64,000 nucleotides of DNA from Rodentibacter genomosp. 2 (GTDB taxonomy: Bacteria; Pseudomonadota; Gammaproteobacteria; Enterobacterales; Pasteurellaceae), in the NCBI GenBank assembly GCA_001999425.1, contig MLHP01000026.1, positions 1-64,000 on the forward strand, written 5' to 3'. Below the pieces are notes generated by a model. The model ran no database searches, was not told the origin of the DNA, and worked only from the letters and a program-made list of their open reading frames with translations. The stretch's first letter is position 1. Each line of letters begins with the position of its first letter. A program made the translations under genes and the position numbers. This document shows, in pieces, positions 19,334 through 29,387 of this stretch.

Positions 19334-21094
19334 ATGTTTTGTCGTTTTTTTATGCACCTTAAATCATTATTTTCTAAAAATGTGTTTTTAGCCGTAAAAC
19401 CTTTCAGTGCTTTGAAGGATTCATTTCGAGCCGGATACACAAAAAAATCATTCATTCGGGATATTATTGCGGGCTTAACCGTGGGGGTGATCGCTATTCC
19501 GCTTTCTATGGCGTTGGCAATTGCAAGTGGTGTACCGCCTCAACATGGGCTTTATACGGCTATTATCGCAGGAACGGTAATCGCAATTACGGGGGGCTCT
19601 CGCTTTAATATTTCAGGCCCTACCGCCGCTTTTGTGGTGATTTTGTATCCGGTAACCCAGCAATTTGGTTTGAGCGGTTTATTGATGGCAACGCTACTTT
19701 CCGGACTGATCTTAATTTTAATGGCATTATTTCGTCTTGGTCGGTTAATTGAATATATTCCATTGCCGGTAACTTTAGGTTTTACCTGTGGGATTGGGAT
19801 TACCATCGGTACTTTACAAATTAAAGATTTTTTAGGGTTGAAGATTGAGCAAATGCCGGCACATTTTTTAGAAAAAATTCATGCAATTTTGACCGCACTT
19901 CCTACGATTAATTGGGCAGATACAGTGGTAGGCGTGGTAACTTTATTGGTATTAACCCAATGGTACAAATTACGCGTTGCCATACCGGGACATTTACCGG
20001 CAGTGATTATTGGCACAATGTTAGCGTTAGTTTTACAACATTTTGGATTTAATGTGGCGACGATTGGCTCCGCATTCCAATATACGTTGCCGGACGGTTC
20101 AATCGGGTATGGTATTCCAAATGTGTTGCCAGATCTTTCCTTACCGTGGAATATTCCTAATGCACAAGGTGAGTTGATTCAATGGAATTTTGATAGTTTG
20201 CAAGCCTTGTTACCGGCTGCATTTTCTATGGCGGTGTTAGGTGCGATTGAATCGTTACTCTGTGCGGTGGTGCTTGATAATATGACGGACACCAAACATC
20301 ACTCTAATAATGAATTGTTAGCGCAAGGATTAGGAAATATTGTTTCCCCATTTTTTGGTGGAATCACGGCAACAGCGGCAATTGCACGTTCCGCAGCGAA
20401 TGTCAAATCCGGTGCAGTTTCACCGATTGCCAGTGTCGTGCATGCGCTTCTTGTGTTATTTGCATTACTTTTTTTCGCGAAAGCCCTCTCTTATCTGCCT
20501 CTTTCTTCTATGGCTGCGCTACTTTTAATCGTTGCGTGGAATATGGCAAGTGTACACGAAATCATAAATCTTGCCCGCCGTTCTAGCAAAAATGAGCTTA
20601 CCGTATTATTTACCTGCTTAATTTTAACTGTATTGTTTGATATGGTAATTGCAATCAGCGTAGGGGTCTTGCTAGCGAGTCTCTTGTTTATTCGTACCAT
20701 TGCGGAAATGACAAAAGCCATTGAATACAATGCACCGGACGATCTTAATGATGTTTTAGTCTATCGGATTAGTGGTCCTTTGTTTTTTGCGGCTGCAGAT
20801 AAATTATTTTCAGATTTGCACGATAAAACGGTACATACGGACCATGAAATCAAACATATCGTATTACAGTGTGATGCTGTGACAGTACTGGATGCAGGGG
20901 GAATTCATGCTCTCACAAGATTTGTGCAACATATGTTACCGCACCAGCAACTTTATTTGTGTAATATGCAGTTCCAACCGCTCAGAATGTTGGTGAAATC
21001 AAATACGGTGCCTGAAATACAAAAAATTAATTTTGCCTCTGATTTACAGGAAACGTTTAATAAAATTCGAGATTTTGAGCAATCTAATCCATAA
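19334..21094 (+). CDS. SulP family anion transporter with STAS domain
   Basis: This inner-membrane anion transporter of the SLC26/SulP family has 586 residues with about 12-14 membrane segments from residue 38 to 445. It carries the signature [35 protein letters not shown], partly quoted by position at about residues 42-76. A C-terminal STAS domain covers about 470-575 ([17 protein letters not shown] strand, then [12 protein letters not shown]). The best-known bacterial relative, DauA/YchM, carries C4-dicarboxylates, but substrate cannot be read from sequence. The start at 19334 is weak; the ATG at 19352 is equally possible. Confidence 0.88.
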   Translation: MFCRFFMHLKSLFSKNVFLAVKPFSALKDSFRAGYTKKSFIRDIIAGLTVGVIAIPLSMALAIASGVPPQHGLYTAIIAGTVIAITGGSRFNISGPTAAFVVILYPVTQQFGLSGLLMATLLSGLILILMALFRLGRLIEYIPLPVTLGFTCGIGITIGTLQIKDFLGLKIEQMPAHFLEKIHAILTALPTINWADTVVGVVTLLVLTQWYKLRVAIPGHLPAVIIGTMLALVLQHFGFNVATIGSAFQYTLPDGSIGYGIPNVLPDLSLPWNIPNAQGELIQWNFDSLQALLPAAFSMAVLGAIESLLCAVVLDNMTDTKHHSNNELLAQGLGNIVSPFFGGITATAAIARSAANVKSGAVSPIASVVHALLVLFALLFFAKALSYLPLSSMAALLLIVAWNMASVHEIINLARRSSKNELTVLFTCLILTVLFDMVIAISVGVLLASLLFIRTIAEMTKAIEYNAPDDLNDVLVYRISGPLFFAAADKLFSDLHDKTVHTDHEIKHIVLQCDAVTVLDAGGIHALTRFVQHMLPHQQLYLCNMQFQPLRMLVKSNTVPEIQKINFASDLQETFNKIRDFEQSNP

Positions 21095-21101
21095 TAAAAA
21101 C

Positions 21102-21131
21102 AAAAGCGTGCTAGAATAGTGCGCTTTTTTA
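21102..21131 (+). terminator. terminator after SulP gene
   Basis: AAAAGCGtgCTAgaaTAGtgCGCTTTTTT is a stem with internal mismatches followed by a T run, 7 bases past the stop and just before rph. Confidence 0.75.
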
Positions 21132-21152
21132 TAACATATTAAGGAATTTTCA

Positions 21153-21869
21153 ATGCGCCCTAATAACCGAGAAAATCACCAATCCCGCCCAATAAAAATT
21201 ACCCGTCATTACACTAAACATGCCGAAGGTTCGGTTCTCGTTGAGTTTGGTGATACGAAAGTCCTTTGTACCGCTACGGTGGAGGAGACTGTACCGCGTT
21301 TTTTAAAAGGTCAAAATCAAGGTTGGGTTACTGCTGAATATGGTATGTTGCCACGCTCTACCCATAGCCGTATGCAACGTGAAGCGGCAAAGGGTAAACA
21401 AGGCGGGCGTACAATGGAAATTCAACGTTTAATTGCCCGCTCTTTACGTGCGATGGTTGATTTAAAAGCCTTAGGCGAACGGGCAATTACCTTAGATTGT
21501 GATGTGATTCAGGCTGATGGCGGCACTCGCACCGCTTCGATTACCGGTGCAGCGGTTGCATTATGTGATGCGATCAATAGCTTAATTGAAAATGGCACGC
21601 TAAAAACGAACCCGATTAAAGGGCTGGTCGCTGCAGTTTCAGTAGGCATTGTTGAAGGGCAAGCCGTTTGTGATTTAGAGTATGTAGAGGATTCGGCGGC
21701 AGGAACGGATATGAATGTCGTGATGATGGAAGATGGTCGTATGATTGAAGTGCAAGGTACGGCAGAAGGTGAGCCGTTCAGCCATGAAGAATTACTCACT
21801 TTATTGGATTTAGCCAAACAAGGCTGCCGACAAATTTTTGCTGCGCAACATGAAGCGCTCGGTTTATAA
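21153..21869 (+). CDS. rph: ribonuclease PH
   Basis: RNase PH is a phosphate-dependent 3' exonuclease that trims tRNA precursors. The 238-residue protein is full length, with [14 protein letters not shown] at the start, [24 protein letters not shown] phosphate-binding residues near 86-105, [19 protein letters not shown] and the C-terminal [25 protein letters not shown] precedes the ATG. pyrE follows after 9 bases, so rph-pyrE form the usual operon. It is intact, unlike the frameshifted rph of E. coli K-12. Confidence 0.97.
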   Translation: MRPNNRENHQSRPIKITRHYTKHAEGSVLVEFGDTKVLCTATVEETVPRFLKGQNQGWVTAEYGMLPRSTHSRMQREAAKGKQGGRTMEIQRLIARSLRAMVDLKALGERAITLDCDVIQADGGTRTASITGAAVALCDAINSLIENGTLKTNPIKGLVAAVSVGIVEGQAVCDLEYVEDSAAGTDMNVVMMEDGRMIEVQGTAEGEPFSHEELLTLLDLAKQGCRQIFAAQHEALGL

Positions 21870-21878
21870 GGATAAACA

Positions 21879-22520
21879 ATGGAACAATATAAACGTGATT
21901 TTATTGAATTTGCGCTAAGCCGGAATGTATTAAAATTTGGCGAGTTCACATTAAAATCTGGACGTAAAAGTCCATATTTTTTTAATGCCGGTTTATTTAA
22001 TACAGGGGCGGATTTAGCGCGTTTAGGCGAATTTTATGCTGCTGCTGTTCAAGCAAGTGCGGTTGATTTTGACGTTATTTTTGGGCCAGCCTATAAAGGG
22101 ATTCCGATTGGTACGACAGTGTCCGTAGCATTATTCAACCGTTACAATATTGATAAACCGGTATGTTTTAACCGTAAAGAAGCTAAAGATCACGGTGAGG
22201 GCGGTAATTTAATCGGTAGCCCGCTACAAAGAAAAATTTTATTAGTGGATGATGTAATCACTGCGGGAACGGCAATTCGTGAATCCATGCAACTTATTCA
22301 GGCTAATAATGCCGAGTTAGCAGCCGTCTTGATTGCTTTAAATCGTAAAGAACGTGGCAAAGGTACACTTTCAGCGATTCAAGAAGTTGAACGCGATTAT
22401 CAATGTCGTGTGTTATCCATCATTGATTTAGATGATTTGATGCAATTTATTGAGCAAGATCCACAATATCACGATTATTTGCCGACAATGCGTGCCTACC
22501 GAGCAGAATTCGGTGTATAA
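21879..22520 (+). CDS. pyrE: orotate phosphoribosyltransferase
   Basis: PyrE adds ribose-5-phosphate from PRPP to orotate, making OMP in pyrimidine synthesis. The 213-residue protein has the N-terminal [44 protein letters not shown] and the PRPP motif [16 protein letters not shown] at about residues 119-134. It is the second gene of rph-pyrE. Confidence 0.98.
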   Translation: MEQYKRDFIEFALSRNVLKFGEFTLKSGRKSPYFFNAGLFNTGADLARLGEFYAAAVQASAVDFDVIFGPAYKGIPIGTTVSVALFNRYNIDKPVCFNRKEAKDHGEGGNLIGSPLQRKILLVDDVITAGTAIRESMQLIQANNAELAAVLIALNRKERGKGTLSAIQEVERDYQCRVLSIIDLDDLMQFIEQDPQYHDYLPTMRAYRAEFGV

Positions 22521-22593
22521 AACTTGATAAATCAATCTTTGTCGCCATTTTAGGAAAACATGGCAAAAATCAACCGCACTTTAGAGGAAGAGA

Positions 22594-23463
22594 ATGAATT
22601 TTATTGGAAAAATTTTAGGTGTGTTTATTGGCTGGAAAATGGGCGGATTTTTTGGTGCAATAGCCGGTCTCATTTTGGGGTCTATTGCCGATAAAAAGTT
22701 ATACGAGTTAGGCGCCGTGAATTCAAGTTTTTTCAAACGTAAAACCACACGGCAAGAACTTTTTATGCAAACGACTTTTGCTGTATTGGGACATTTGAGT
22801 AAAGCTAAAGGGCGGGTGACGGAAGAAGATATCCAAATTGCTAATCAGTTAATGGCTCAGATGAAGTTGGATGATAACGGGCGCCGCCTAGCTCAAGAAG
22901 CTTTCCGACGAGGTAAAGAAACGGATTTTCCGATTCGTCAGGTTATTCGTGAGTTTCGTATTGGCTGTGGGCAACGGGCAGATTTATTGCGGATGTTCTT
23001 ACATGTACAAGTGCAGGCGGCGTTCTCAGATTCTCAATTACATGAAGGTGAAAAAGAGGTGCTTTATGTCATTGCTGAAGAACTCGGACTCTCTCGTATG
23101 CAATTTGAGCAAATGATTGCTATGGAAATGGCAGCCCGAGCTTTCACACAAGGCGGGTTTTATCAGCAATATCAACAGGGTGCCTATCAACAGCAAGGGA
23201 ACTACCAATACCAACAAAACGGTGGCGGGTATCAGCAATCTTCAGGGCCGACTTTAAGTGATGCTTATAAAGTATTAGGTGTAACGGAGGCTGATGATCA
23301 GAGTACGGTTAAACGGGCTTATCGTCGTTTAATGAATGAACATCATCCTGATAAACTGGTAGCAAAAGGCTTGCCGCCGGAAATGATGGAAATGGCAAAA
23401 GAAAAAGCACAACAGATCCAATCGGCTTACGACTTGATTTGCAAAGCAAAGGGCTGGAAATAA
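22594..23463 (+). CDS. djlA: co-chaperone DjlA
   Basis: DjlA is a membrane-anchored DnaJ-like co-chaperone of DnaK. The 289-residue protein has an N-terminal membrane segment rich in Gly (FIGWKMGGFFGAIAGLILG), a TerB-like helical domain at about residues 55-180, and a Gln/Tyr-rich linker at about 187-218 (QQYQQGAYQQQGNYQYQQ). A C-terminal J domain contains the catalytic HHPDK. AGAGGAAGAG precedes the ATG. dusC begins 3 bases after its stop. Confidence 0.96.
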   Translation: MNFIGKILGVFIGWKMGGFFGAIAGLILGSIADKKLYELGAVNSSFFKRKTTRQELFMQTTFAVLGHLSKAKGRVTEEDIQIANQLMAQMKLDDNGRRLAQEAFRRGKETDFPIRQVIREFRIGCGQRADLLRMFLHVQVQAAFSDSQLHEGEKEVLYVIAEELGLSRMQFEQMIAMEMAARAFTQGGFYQQYQQGAYQQQGNYQYQQNGGGYQQSSGPTLSDAYKVLGVTEADDQSTVKRAYRRLMNEHHPDKLVAKGLPPEMMEMAKEKAQQIQSAYDLICKAKGWK

Positions 23464-23466
23464 ATT

Positions 23467-24393
23467 GTGCGTGTGATTCTCGCACCCATGCAAGGCGTAC
23501 TGGATTCTTTTGTACGCCAACTTCTTACTGAGGTGAATGACTACGATTTGTGTGTAACGGAATTTGTTCGCGTCGTTGATCAACTTCTTCCTAACAAAGT
23601 GTTCTATCGTTTATGCCCTGAACTGAAAAATCAGGGTTTAACGCTTTCAGGCACGCCTGTGAGAGTTCAATTACTCGGGCAACATCCCGACTATTTAGCC
23701 GAAAATGCCATTCGAGCTATTGAACTCGGTTCTCATGGGATTGATTTAAATTGCGGTTGCCCCTCGAAGACCGTGAACGGTAGCCATGGCGGCGCTGCAT
23801 TACTTAAACAACCCGAATTGATTTATCGTGCCACTCAGGCTTTGCGAAAAGCAGTTCCTTACCATCAGCCCGTTAGCGTAAAAGTACGGTTGGGTTGGGA
23901 TGATATTTCTCAAGCCATTGAGATTGCCGATGCGGTGGAACAAGGCGGGGCGACAGAAATTGCCGTTCATGGTCGCACTAAGGCTGATGGCTATCGGGCT
24001 GATCGTATTCATTGGGAAAAAATTGGCGAAATTTGTGAACGTCTATCTATTCCTGTCATTGCGAACGGTGAAATTTGGCATTGGCAAGACGGACAAAATT
24101 GTCTTGCCAAAACAGGCTGTCATGATCTTATGGTTGGACGTGGCGCATTAAACATACCAAATTTAAGTCATGTCTTAAAATCAAATGTGCCAAAAATGCC
24201 ATGGACAGACATTCAGACAATGTTACAAAAATATGCCGAAATGGAGAATTCTCACGATTCGGGCTTTTATCATATCGCACGGGTTAAACAATGGCTGCGT
24301 TATTTAAATAAGGAATATGAGGAAGCCAATGCGATGTTTGAAAAGATTAGAACTTGCCAAACCGTAGAGGATTTGCGGGAACGGTTGAGCTAG
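23467..24393 (+). CDS. dusC: tRNA-dihydrouridine synthase C
   Basis: This FMN enzyme reduces a uridine in tRNA; DusC-type enzymes act at U16. The 308-residue protein begins [18 protein letters not shown] after a GTG start and has [20 protein letters not shown] with the catalytic Cys, [23 protein letters not shown] and LMVGRGALN for FMN binding. The GTG follows the djlA stop by only 3 bases; no better ATG exists nearby, so translation is probably coupled. Assignment to the C subgroup rests on overall resemblance. Confidence 0.9.
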   Translation: MRVILAPMQGVLDSFVRQLLTEVNDYDLCVTEFVRVVDQLLPNKVFYRLCPELKNQGLTLSGTPVRVQLLGQHPDYLAENAIRAIELGSHGIDLNCGCPSKTVNGSHGGAALLKQPELIYRATQALRKAVPYHQPVSVKVRLGWDDISQAIEIADAVEQGGATEIAVHGRTKADGYRADRIHWEKIGEICERLSIPVIANGEIWHWQDGQNCLAKTGCHDLMVGRGALNIPNLSHVLKSNVPKMPWTDIQTMLQKYAEMENSHDSGFYHIARVKQWLRYLNKEYEEANAMFEKIRTCQTVEDLRERLS

Positions 24394-24410
24394 GTTTTAG
24401 TAATAAATAA

Positions 24411-24441
24411 AAAAAGTGCGGTCAAATTTAACTGCACTTTT
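24411..24441. terminator. inverted uptake-signal pair, dusC/dapF
   Basis: AAAAAGTGCGGTcaaatttaACTGCACTTTTGT pairs a perfect uptake signal with one carrying a G-to-T change, forming a terminator stem with one wobble or mismatch between convergent genes. Confidence 0.78.
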
Positions 24442-24446
24442 GTATC

Positions 24447-25271
24447 TTAAAGCTGAATACTCCCATCATAAATATGTGTAGCATCACCTGTCATATAAAG
24501 CGGATGATTTTCCCCTTGCCATTCAATTGTAAGGCTGCCTCCCGGTAAATCCACTTGGACTTTACTATCAAGTAAGCCTTGCATTATCCCTACTGCTGCA
24601 GCTGCACAGGCTCCGCTACCACAGGCTTGGGTTTCTCCGGTACCGCGTTCATAAACACGTAATTTAATATGGTGATGGTTGATTATTTGCATAAATCCGA
24701 CATTAACCCTTTCTGGGAAACGTTCGTGATTTTCTAATAGCGGCCCAAGTTGTTCGACATTTGCCGTATGAATATCTTCTACTTGCGCTACGCAATGGGG
24801 ATTTCCCATAGAAACCGCACCGCATAAAACCGTTTGAATATCTGTACGTAAAATATAATTTTTTTCGAATTTATTGGCTATAAAAGGGATTTTTGCCGGC
24901 TCCCAAATAGGTTCACCCATATTTACCCGAATTTGCCCGTTGTCTTTTACGGTTAAAATCATTTTGCCTTTTTGCGTGCTGACGGATATGTCTTTTTTAT
25001 TGGTTAAACCTTTAAGAGTGACAAAGCGTGCAAAACAGCGTGCACCGTTACCGCATTGTGATACTTCGCTACCATCGGCATTAAAAATACGGTAATGAAA
25101 ATCTAAATCGGGATCGTAAGGCGGTTCTACGATCAATAGTTGATCAAAACCAATTCCACGATGGCGATCTGCAAGACGTTTAATGGTTTCGGGGGTGAAA
25201 TAAACATTTTGTGTAATGGCATCGACCACGACAAAATCATTGCCTAAACCATGCATTTTGGAAAACTGCAT
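24447..25271 (-). CDS. dapF: diaminopimelate epimerase
   Basis: DapF converts LL- to meso-diaminopimelate for lysine and peptidoglycan synthesis, using two cysteines as acid and base. Both are present in the 274-residue protein: [13 protein letters not shown] (about Cys73) and [16 protein letters not shown] (about Cys217). The N-terminus [18 protein letters not shown] and the C-terminal [11 protein letters not shown] are typical. Confidence 0.97.
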   Translation of the reverse strand: MQFSKMHGLGNDFVVVDAITQNVYFTPETIKRLADRHRGIGFDQLLIVEPPYDPDLDFHYRIFNADGSEVSQCGNGARCFARFVTLKGLTNKKDISVSTQKGKMILTVKDNGQIRVNMGEPIWEPAKIPFIANKFEKNYILRTDIQTVLCGAVSMGNPHCVAQVEDIHTANVEQLGPLLENHERFPERVNVGFMQIINHHHIKLRVYERGTGETQACGSGACAAAAVGIMQGLLDSKVQVDLPGGSLTIEWQGENHPLYMTGDATHIYDGSIQL

Positions 25272-25362
25272 TTCCGATCCTTAATTCTTTTAAAACGATA
25301 CTTCGGCATTATAGTAAGCAATGAATTGAATGGCAAACTTATGAAAATGAGAGGTAAAATAG

Positions 25363-25391
25363 AAAGTGCGGTTGATTTTAACCGCACTTTA
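25363..25391 (-). terminator. inverted uptake-signal pair after lexA
   Basis: AAAGTGCGGTtgattttaACCGCACTTT forms a long stem 12 bases past the lexA stop; on the minus strand the T run is short. It may also end transcription toward dapF. Confidence 0.7.
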
Positions 25392-25402
25392 TTGATTAGG
25401 AT

Positions 25403-26026
25403 TTACATCCATGCATTGTTGCGGATAATTCCAACAGCAATGCCTTCAATTTCAAAGTTGGGCTGTTCCGCTAAATTAACAACAATAGGCTGGAATTCCT
25501 CATTTTCAGCATGAAGATAAACAATTGAACCTTTGCGCTCAAAACGTTTTACGGTGACTTCATCTTCAATACGCGCAACAACGACTTGCCCGTTTCGTAC
25601 ATCTTTTGTGCTATGTACTGCAAGTAAATCGCCATCTAAAATACCGATATCTTTCATCGATTGACCGTAAACTTTCAATAAAAAATCCGCTTGCGGTTTG
25701 AACATACTCGCATCTACACTGTAAGTTGCTTCAATATGTTGTTCGGCAAGAATCGGTTCGCCTGCTGCAACCCGACCAATTAATGGTAAACCTTCCATTT
25801 CATCATTCGCACTATCACTTAAGATGCGGATACCGCGTGATGCACCGGCGACAATTTCAATTGCACCTTTACGGGCGAGCGCTTTTAAATGTTCTTCGGC
25901 CGCATTAGGGGATTTAAACCCCAGTTCACGAGAAATTTCTGCACGGGTTGGGGGCATACCGGTAGTTTCTAAGTGTCGCTTTAATAAATCCAATACTTCC
26001 TGTTGTCTATTGGTTAATGGTTTCAT
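25403..26026 (-). CDS. lexA: SOS repressor LexA
   Basis: LexA represses DNA-damage genes and cleaves itself when RecA is activated. The 207-residue protein has a winged helix at about residues 1-70 ([24 protein letters not shown] by position 27-50), the Ala-Gly cleavage bond in GRVAAGEP (about 88-89), the catalytic Ser in YGQSMKD (about 123) and the Lys in VTVKRF (about 160). The ATG at 26026 behind AGGAG is chosen over a GTG two codons upstream. Twin SOS boxes overlap its promoter, and the nearer one touches the ribosome-binding site. Confidence 0.96.
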   Translation of the reverse strand: MKPLTNRQQEVLDLLKRHLETTGMPPTRAEISRELGFKSPNAAEEHLKALARKGAIEIVAGASRGIRILSDSANDEMEGLPLIGRVAAGEPILAEQHIEATYSVDASMFKPQADFLLKVYGQSMKDIGILDGDLLAVHSTKDVRNGQVVVARIEDEVTVKRFERKGSIVYLHAENEEFQPIVVNLAEQPNFEIEGIAVGIIRNNAWM

Positions 26027-26034
26027 ATCCACTC

Positions 26035-26071
26035 CTGTCCTTATATACAGATTTTTTGATATTATATACAG
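26035..26071 (-). promoter_or_regulatory. twin SOS (LexA) boxes
   Basis: The first box, CTGT-CCTTATAT-ACAG (26035-26050), fits CTGT-N8-ACAG exactly. The second (26056-26071, TTGATATTATATACAG on the plus strand) keeps one perfect half-site. The gap is 5 bases, the same as between the two boxes of E. coli lexA. The spacing puts both repressors on one face of the helix. Confidence 0.88.
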
Positions 26072-26187
26072 AGGGCAAGCTATTGCAACAGTTATTTATA
26101 TTCTATAGAAAAATTTTAAGGGGTGATTAAAGAGGCTTATGTGGTATCATTGCGGCGATAATTGAATAACTAAAAGAGAACCTAATT

Positions 26188-28617
26188 ATGTCGAGTATCG
26201 TGAATGCTTATCGTAAATTATTAGAATTTCCACTGTCATTCTTGGTAAAAAATAATCCTATTCCTGCTAATCCTACCGAAGAACTTCAACTTAATCTTTC
26301 GCAACCTATTGTCTATGTTCTGCCTTACACTTCACAAACAGATTTTGTTATTTTTCGCCGTAATTGTCTGAGTGTCGGTTTACCTGATCCGGCGGAGAAA
26401 AATGAAATACAGGGGATAACGTTGCCCCGTTATGTGTATCTGGACGAAGGTCGTCGCTTTTTTAAATCCAAAGGGGCGAAAGATGAAACCATTCAAATTT
26501 TCAATAAATACTTGGAATTACACCGCACTTTTGAAGATTTAGATGTGCAAATTGTACCGGTTTCGGTTCTTTGGGGCCGCTCTCCGGGGCATGAGGATAA
26601 AACGGGTTTACCTAATTTGCGTTTACTAAACGGCATACAAAAAACTTTTGCTGCAATTTGGTTTGGGCGTGATACTTTTGTGCGTTTTTCTCAAGCGGTT
26701 TCATTGCGTGATATGGCAAATATGCATGGTTCTGATGAAAAAATGGCGCAAAAACTTGCACGGGTTGCCAAAATGCATTTTGCCCGCCAACGGATTTCCG
26801 CGACTGGTCCGCGCTTGCCGAATCGTGAAGCAATGTTTAATAAATTATTGCAATCAGCGACAATTCAAACGGCGATTGATGATGAAGCAAAAAGTAAAAA
26901 TATCAGCCGTGAAAAAACCGAGAAAGAAGCGTATAAAATTTTAGATGAAATTGCAGCGGATGTTAGCCACTCTAGCCTGCGTGCGGCGGATCGTTTTTTG
27001 CGTTGGTTATGGAATAAATTGTATTCCGGAATTGACGTACAAAATGCGGATCGCGTCCGTAAACTTGCTCTTGAGGGGCATGAAATTGTTTATGTGCCTT
27101 GTCATCGTAGCCATATCGATTACTTATTGCTTTCCTATGTGCTTTATCATCAAGGATTGGTACCGCCTCATATTGCGGCTGGGATTAACCTGAATTTCTG
27201 GCCGGTAGGGCGTTTATTTCGAAGCTGGGGAGCATTTTTTATTCGCCGTACTTTTAAAGGAAATCGTCTCTATTCTGCAATTTTCCGTGAGTATTTAGCG
27301 GAATTATTTCATCGTGGTTATTCTGTGGAATATTTTATTGAAGGCGGACGTTCGCGTACCGGTCGTTTGCTTGCACCGAAAACCGGCATGATGTCAATGA
27401 CATTACAAGCACTTCAACATCATCAAACCAGACCTATTTCTGTTGTACCGGTGTATGTCGGTTATGAACACGTGTTAGAAGTAGATACTTATGCCAAGGA
27501 ATTACGCGGAGCGGCAAAAGAAAAAGAAAACGCCGGTTTAGTGTTGCGTGTGATTAAAAAATTGCGGAATTTAGGGCAAGGTTTTGTTAATTTTGGAGAA
27601 CCTATTACATTATCAAATTATTTGAATCAGCATTTTCCCGATTGGAAAGAAAATCACCATGAGGAAAAACCGCAATGGTTTAACCATGCAGTGGACAAAA
27701 TTTCCAATCAAGTAATGGTAAACATTAATAAAGCGGCGGCAGTGAATGCGATGAATTTGGTTGGAATGGCGTTACTTTCTTCTCGTCAACGCGCACTTTC
27801 TCGTGAGCAACTGTTTGAACAACTTGATAGTTACCAACAAATGTTACAACAAGCGCCTTATTCGGAAGATATGGTGATCCCAAAAGATTCTTCCGAAACA
27901 ATGTTAGAGCATGTATTGAGCTTTGATCGTGTCGGTGTGTTGGTAGAAAAAGATAATTTTGGTGAAATCGTTCGCCTTGAACGAACCTCCGCAGTATTAA
28001 TGACTTACTATCGTAACAATATTCAGCACGCTTTTGTACTCCCATCTTTAGTTGCCAGCATTATTTTGCATTATGAGACCATTCAAAAAGATTTATTGTT
28101 AGATGCTATGAGTAAAATTTACCCGTTCTTAAAAGGGGAATTATTTTTACATTTCAGCCAAGATGAATTAAGAGTGCAAATTGGTAAAATCATTGCTGAA
28201 TTTACTCGTCAGGAAGTCATTTATTCTAGCGAAAACTTACTTTCAATGAATCGACCGAAAGTGCGTATTCTACAACTTTGGGCAGCCGGAGTGCGTGAAA
28301 TTTTACAACGCTATTATATTACCGTGACAATTTTGCAAAAGGACCCGCAAATTTCTCGTGCCACATTGGAAAAAGAAAGCCAATTGGTTGCGCAACGTCT
28401 TTCCGTGTTGCATGGTATTAATGCGCCGGAATTTTTTGATAAAGCAGTATTTTCTACCTTTATCGCTAGCCTGAAAAATGAAGACTATTTTGATGAACAA
28501 GGTAACGGCAATTTTACCTATTTAGATGAGCTTTCTTCAGTTCTTGAACATCTCATTTCAACAGAGATTAGTTTGACTATTAAAGGCACTGTTGAAAAGG
28601 CTGAAGAAATTAAATAG
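26188..28617 (+). CDS. plsB: glycerol-3-phosphate 1-O-acyltransferase PlsB
   Basis: PlsB acylates glycerol-3-phosphate from acyl-CoA or acyl-ACP at the inner membrane, the first step of phospholipid synthesis. The 809-residue protein has the catalytic HX4D motif [10 protein letters not shown] with His306 and Asp311, the same numbering as I recall for E. coli, and the substrate motif EGGRSRTGR near residues 385-393. It is transcribed away from lexA, as in E. coli. The window also encodes PlsX and PlsY. Confidence 0.97.
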   Translation: MSSIVNAYRKLLEFPLSFLVKNNPIPANPTEELQLNLSQPIVYVLPYTSQTDFVIFRRNCLSVGLPDPAEKNEIQGITLPRYVYLDEGRRFFKSKGAKDETIQIFNKYLELHRTFEDLDVQIVPVSVLWGRSPGHEDKTGLPNLRLLNGIQKTFAAIWFGRDTFVRFSQAVSLRDMANMHGSDEKMAQKLARVAKMHFARQRISATGPRLPNREAMFNKLLQSATIQTAIDDEAKSKNISREKTEKEAYKILDEIAADVSHSSLRAADRFLRWLWNKLYSGIDVQNADRVRKLALEGHEIVYVPCHRSHIDYLLLSYVLYHQGLVPPHIAAGINLNFWPVGRLFRSWGAFFIRRTFKGNRLYSAIFREYLAELFHRGYSVEYFIEGGRSRTGRLLAPKTGMMSMTLQALQHHQTRPISVVPVYVGYEHVLEVDTYAKELRGAAKEKENAGLVLRVIKKLRNLGQGFVNFGEPITLSNYLNQHFPDWKENHHEEKPQWFNHAVDKISNQVMVNINKAAAVNAMNLVGMALLSSRQRALSREQLFEQLDSYQQMLQQAPYSEDMVIPKDSSETMLEHVLSFDRVGVLVEKDNFGEIVRLERTSAVLMTYYRNNIQHAFVLPSLVASIILHYETIQKDLLLDAMSKIYPFLKGELFLHFSQDELRVQIGKIIAEFTRQEVIYSSENLLSMNRPKVRILQLWAAGVREILQRYYITVTILQKDPQISRATLEKESQLVAQRLSVLHGINAPEFFDKAVFSTFIASLKNEDYFDEQGNGNFTYLDELSSVLEHLISTEISLTIKGTVEKAEEIK

Positions 28618-28720
28618 TGTAAAAGTGCGGTTAGAATTTACTGTATTTCTCAAATGAAATTGATTAATACGGATAAATTAATATCCTTCATTTCAACTCG
28701 TCAAAGGAGAGTACTCTATA

Positions 28721-28753
28721 AAAAAGCGGGCTAAACTAGTTAGCCCGCTTTTA
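28721..28753. terminator. bidirectional terminator between plsB and sodC
   Basis: AAAAAGCGGGCTAA-actag-TTAGCCCGCTTTT is a strong GC-rich stem with A and T runs on both sides, between convergent genes. Confidence 0.92.
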
Positions 28754-28769
28754 TATTTTTAGTTATAGA

Positions 28770-29318
28770 TTACTTAATCACAGCGCACGCCATACGAGCG
28801 CCGCCGCCGCCAAGTGGCGCAGGGTGATCTGAATGATTATCAGCGCCGGCATGAATCATGATGGAATGACCGCGAACTTCATCTAAATGTTTAAGGCGAG
28901 GTGCTAAAACCGGATTGGTTGCCGTGCCATCGTGTAATACGGTTAATGCCGGTAAATCCCCTAAATGCGCATCATCTTGCCAAGGGTAGCCGTGTTGCTT
29001 GGTTCCTTTAGGATCCCAGTGACCGCCGGCAGCCAAACCTGCCGTGAGTTTACCGTCTTTTTCTTTCGGTTCGCAGCTTGGATTTTGGTGCAGATGGAAA
29101 CCGTGTAAACCTTCTGTTAAGCCTTGCAAATTCGGTGTGAATACTAAACCGTAAGCAGATTCGGTGATCGTTACAGTTCCCACATCCTTATTACCGTTGA
29201 TCGGATCAAGTTGTTGTACTTTGACTTCAATTGATTTATCGGTTGCTTGTTGTGCATTGGCTAAGGCTGATGTGCACACGGCAGTTAATGTTAATGCTAA
29301 GATTGTTTTTAGATTCAT
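28770..29318 (-). CDS. sodC: periplasmic Cu/Zn superoxide dismutase
   Basis: This enzyme removes superoxide in the periplasm and is often tied to survival of host oxidative attack. The 182-residue precursor has a signal peptide cleaved after about residue 22 (SALANA). Metal ligands are visible in [39 protein letters not shown] and [14 protein letters not shown]. The cysteines in NPSCEP and MACAVIK would form the disulfide. The His-rich N-terminal metal-loading tail of some Haemophilus SodC proteins is absent. Confidence 0.96.
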   Translation of the reverse strand: MNLKTILALTLTAVCTSALANAQQATDKSIEVKVQQLDPINGNKDVGTVTITESAYGLVFTPNLQGLTEGLHGFHLHQNPSCEPKEKDGKLTAGLAAGGHWDPKGTKQHGYPWQDDAHLGDLPALTVLHDGTATNPVLAPRLKHLDEVRGHSIMIHAGADNHSDHPAPLGGGGARMACAVIK

Positions 29319-29387
29319 ATAATTTCCTTTTGTTGTTGAAAATTCGCTGTCATTATAATGAAATATTGAACAATAATCCGATAAAAT

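Noticed and set aside
21509..21949. A 146-codon antisense frame across rph and pyrE
   Set aside because: It spans two well-supported genes on the other strand and has no initiation signal.
23161..23250. Possible short tandem repeat in djlA (Gln/Tyr-rich linker)
   Set aside because: The codons vary and there is no exact tetranucleotide or longer tract, so it does not look like a phase-variable repeat.
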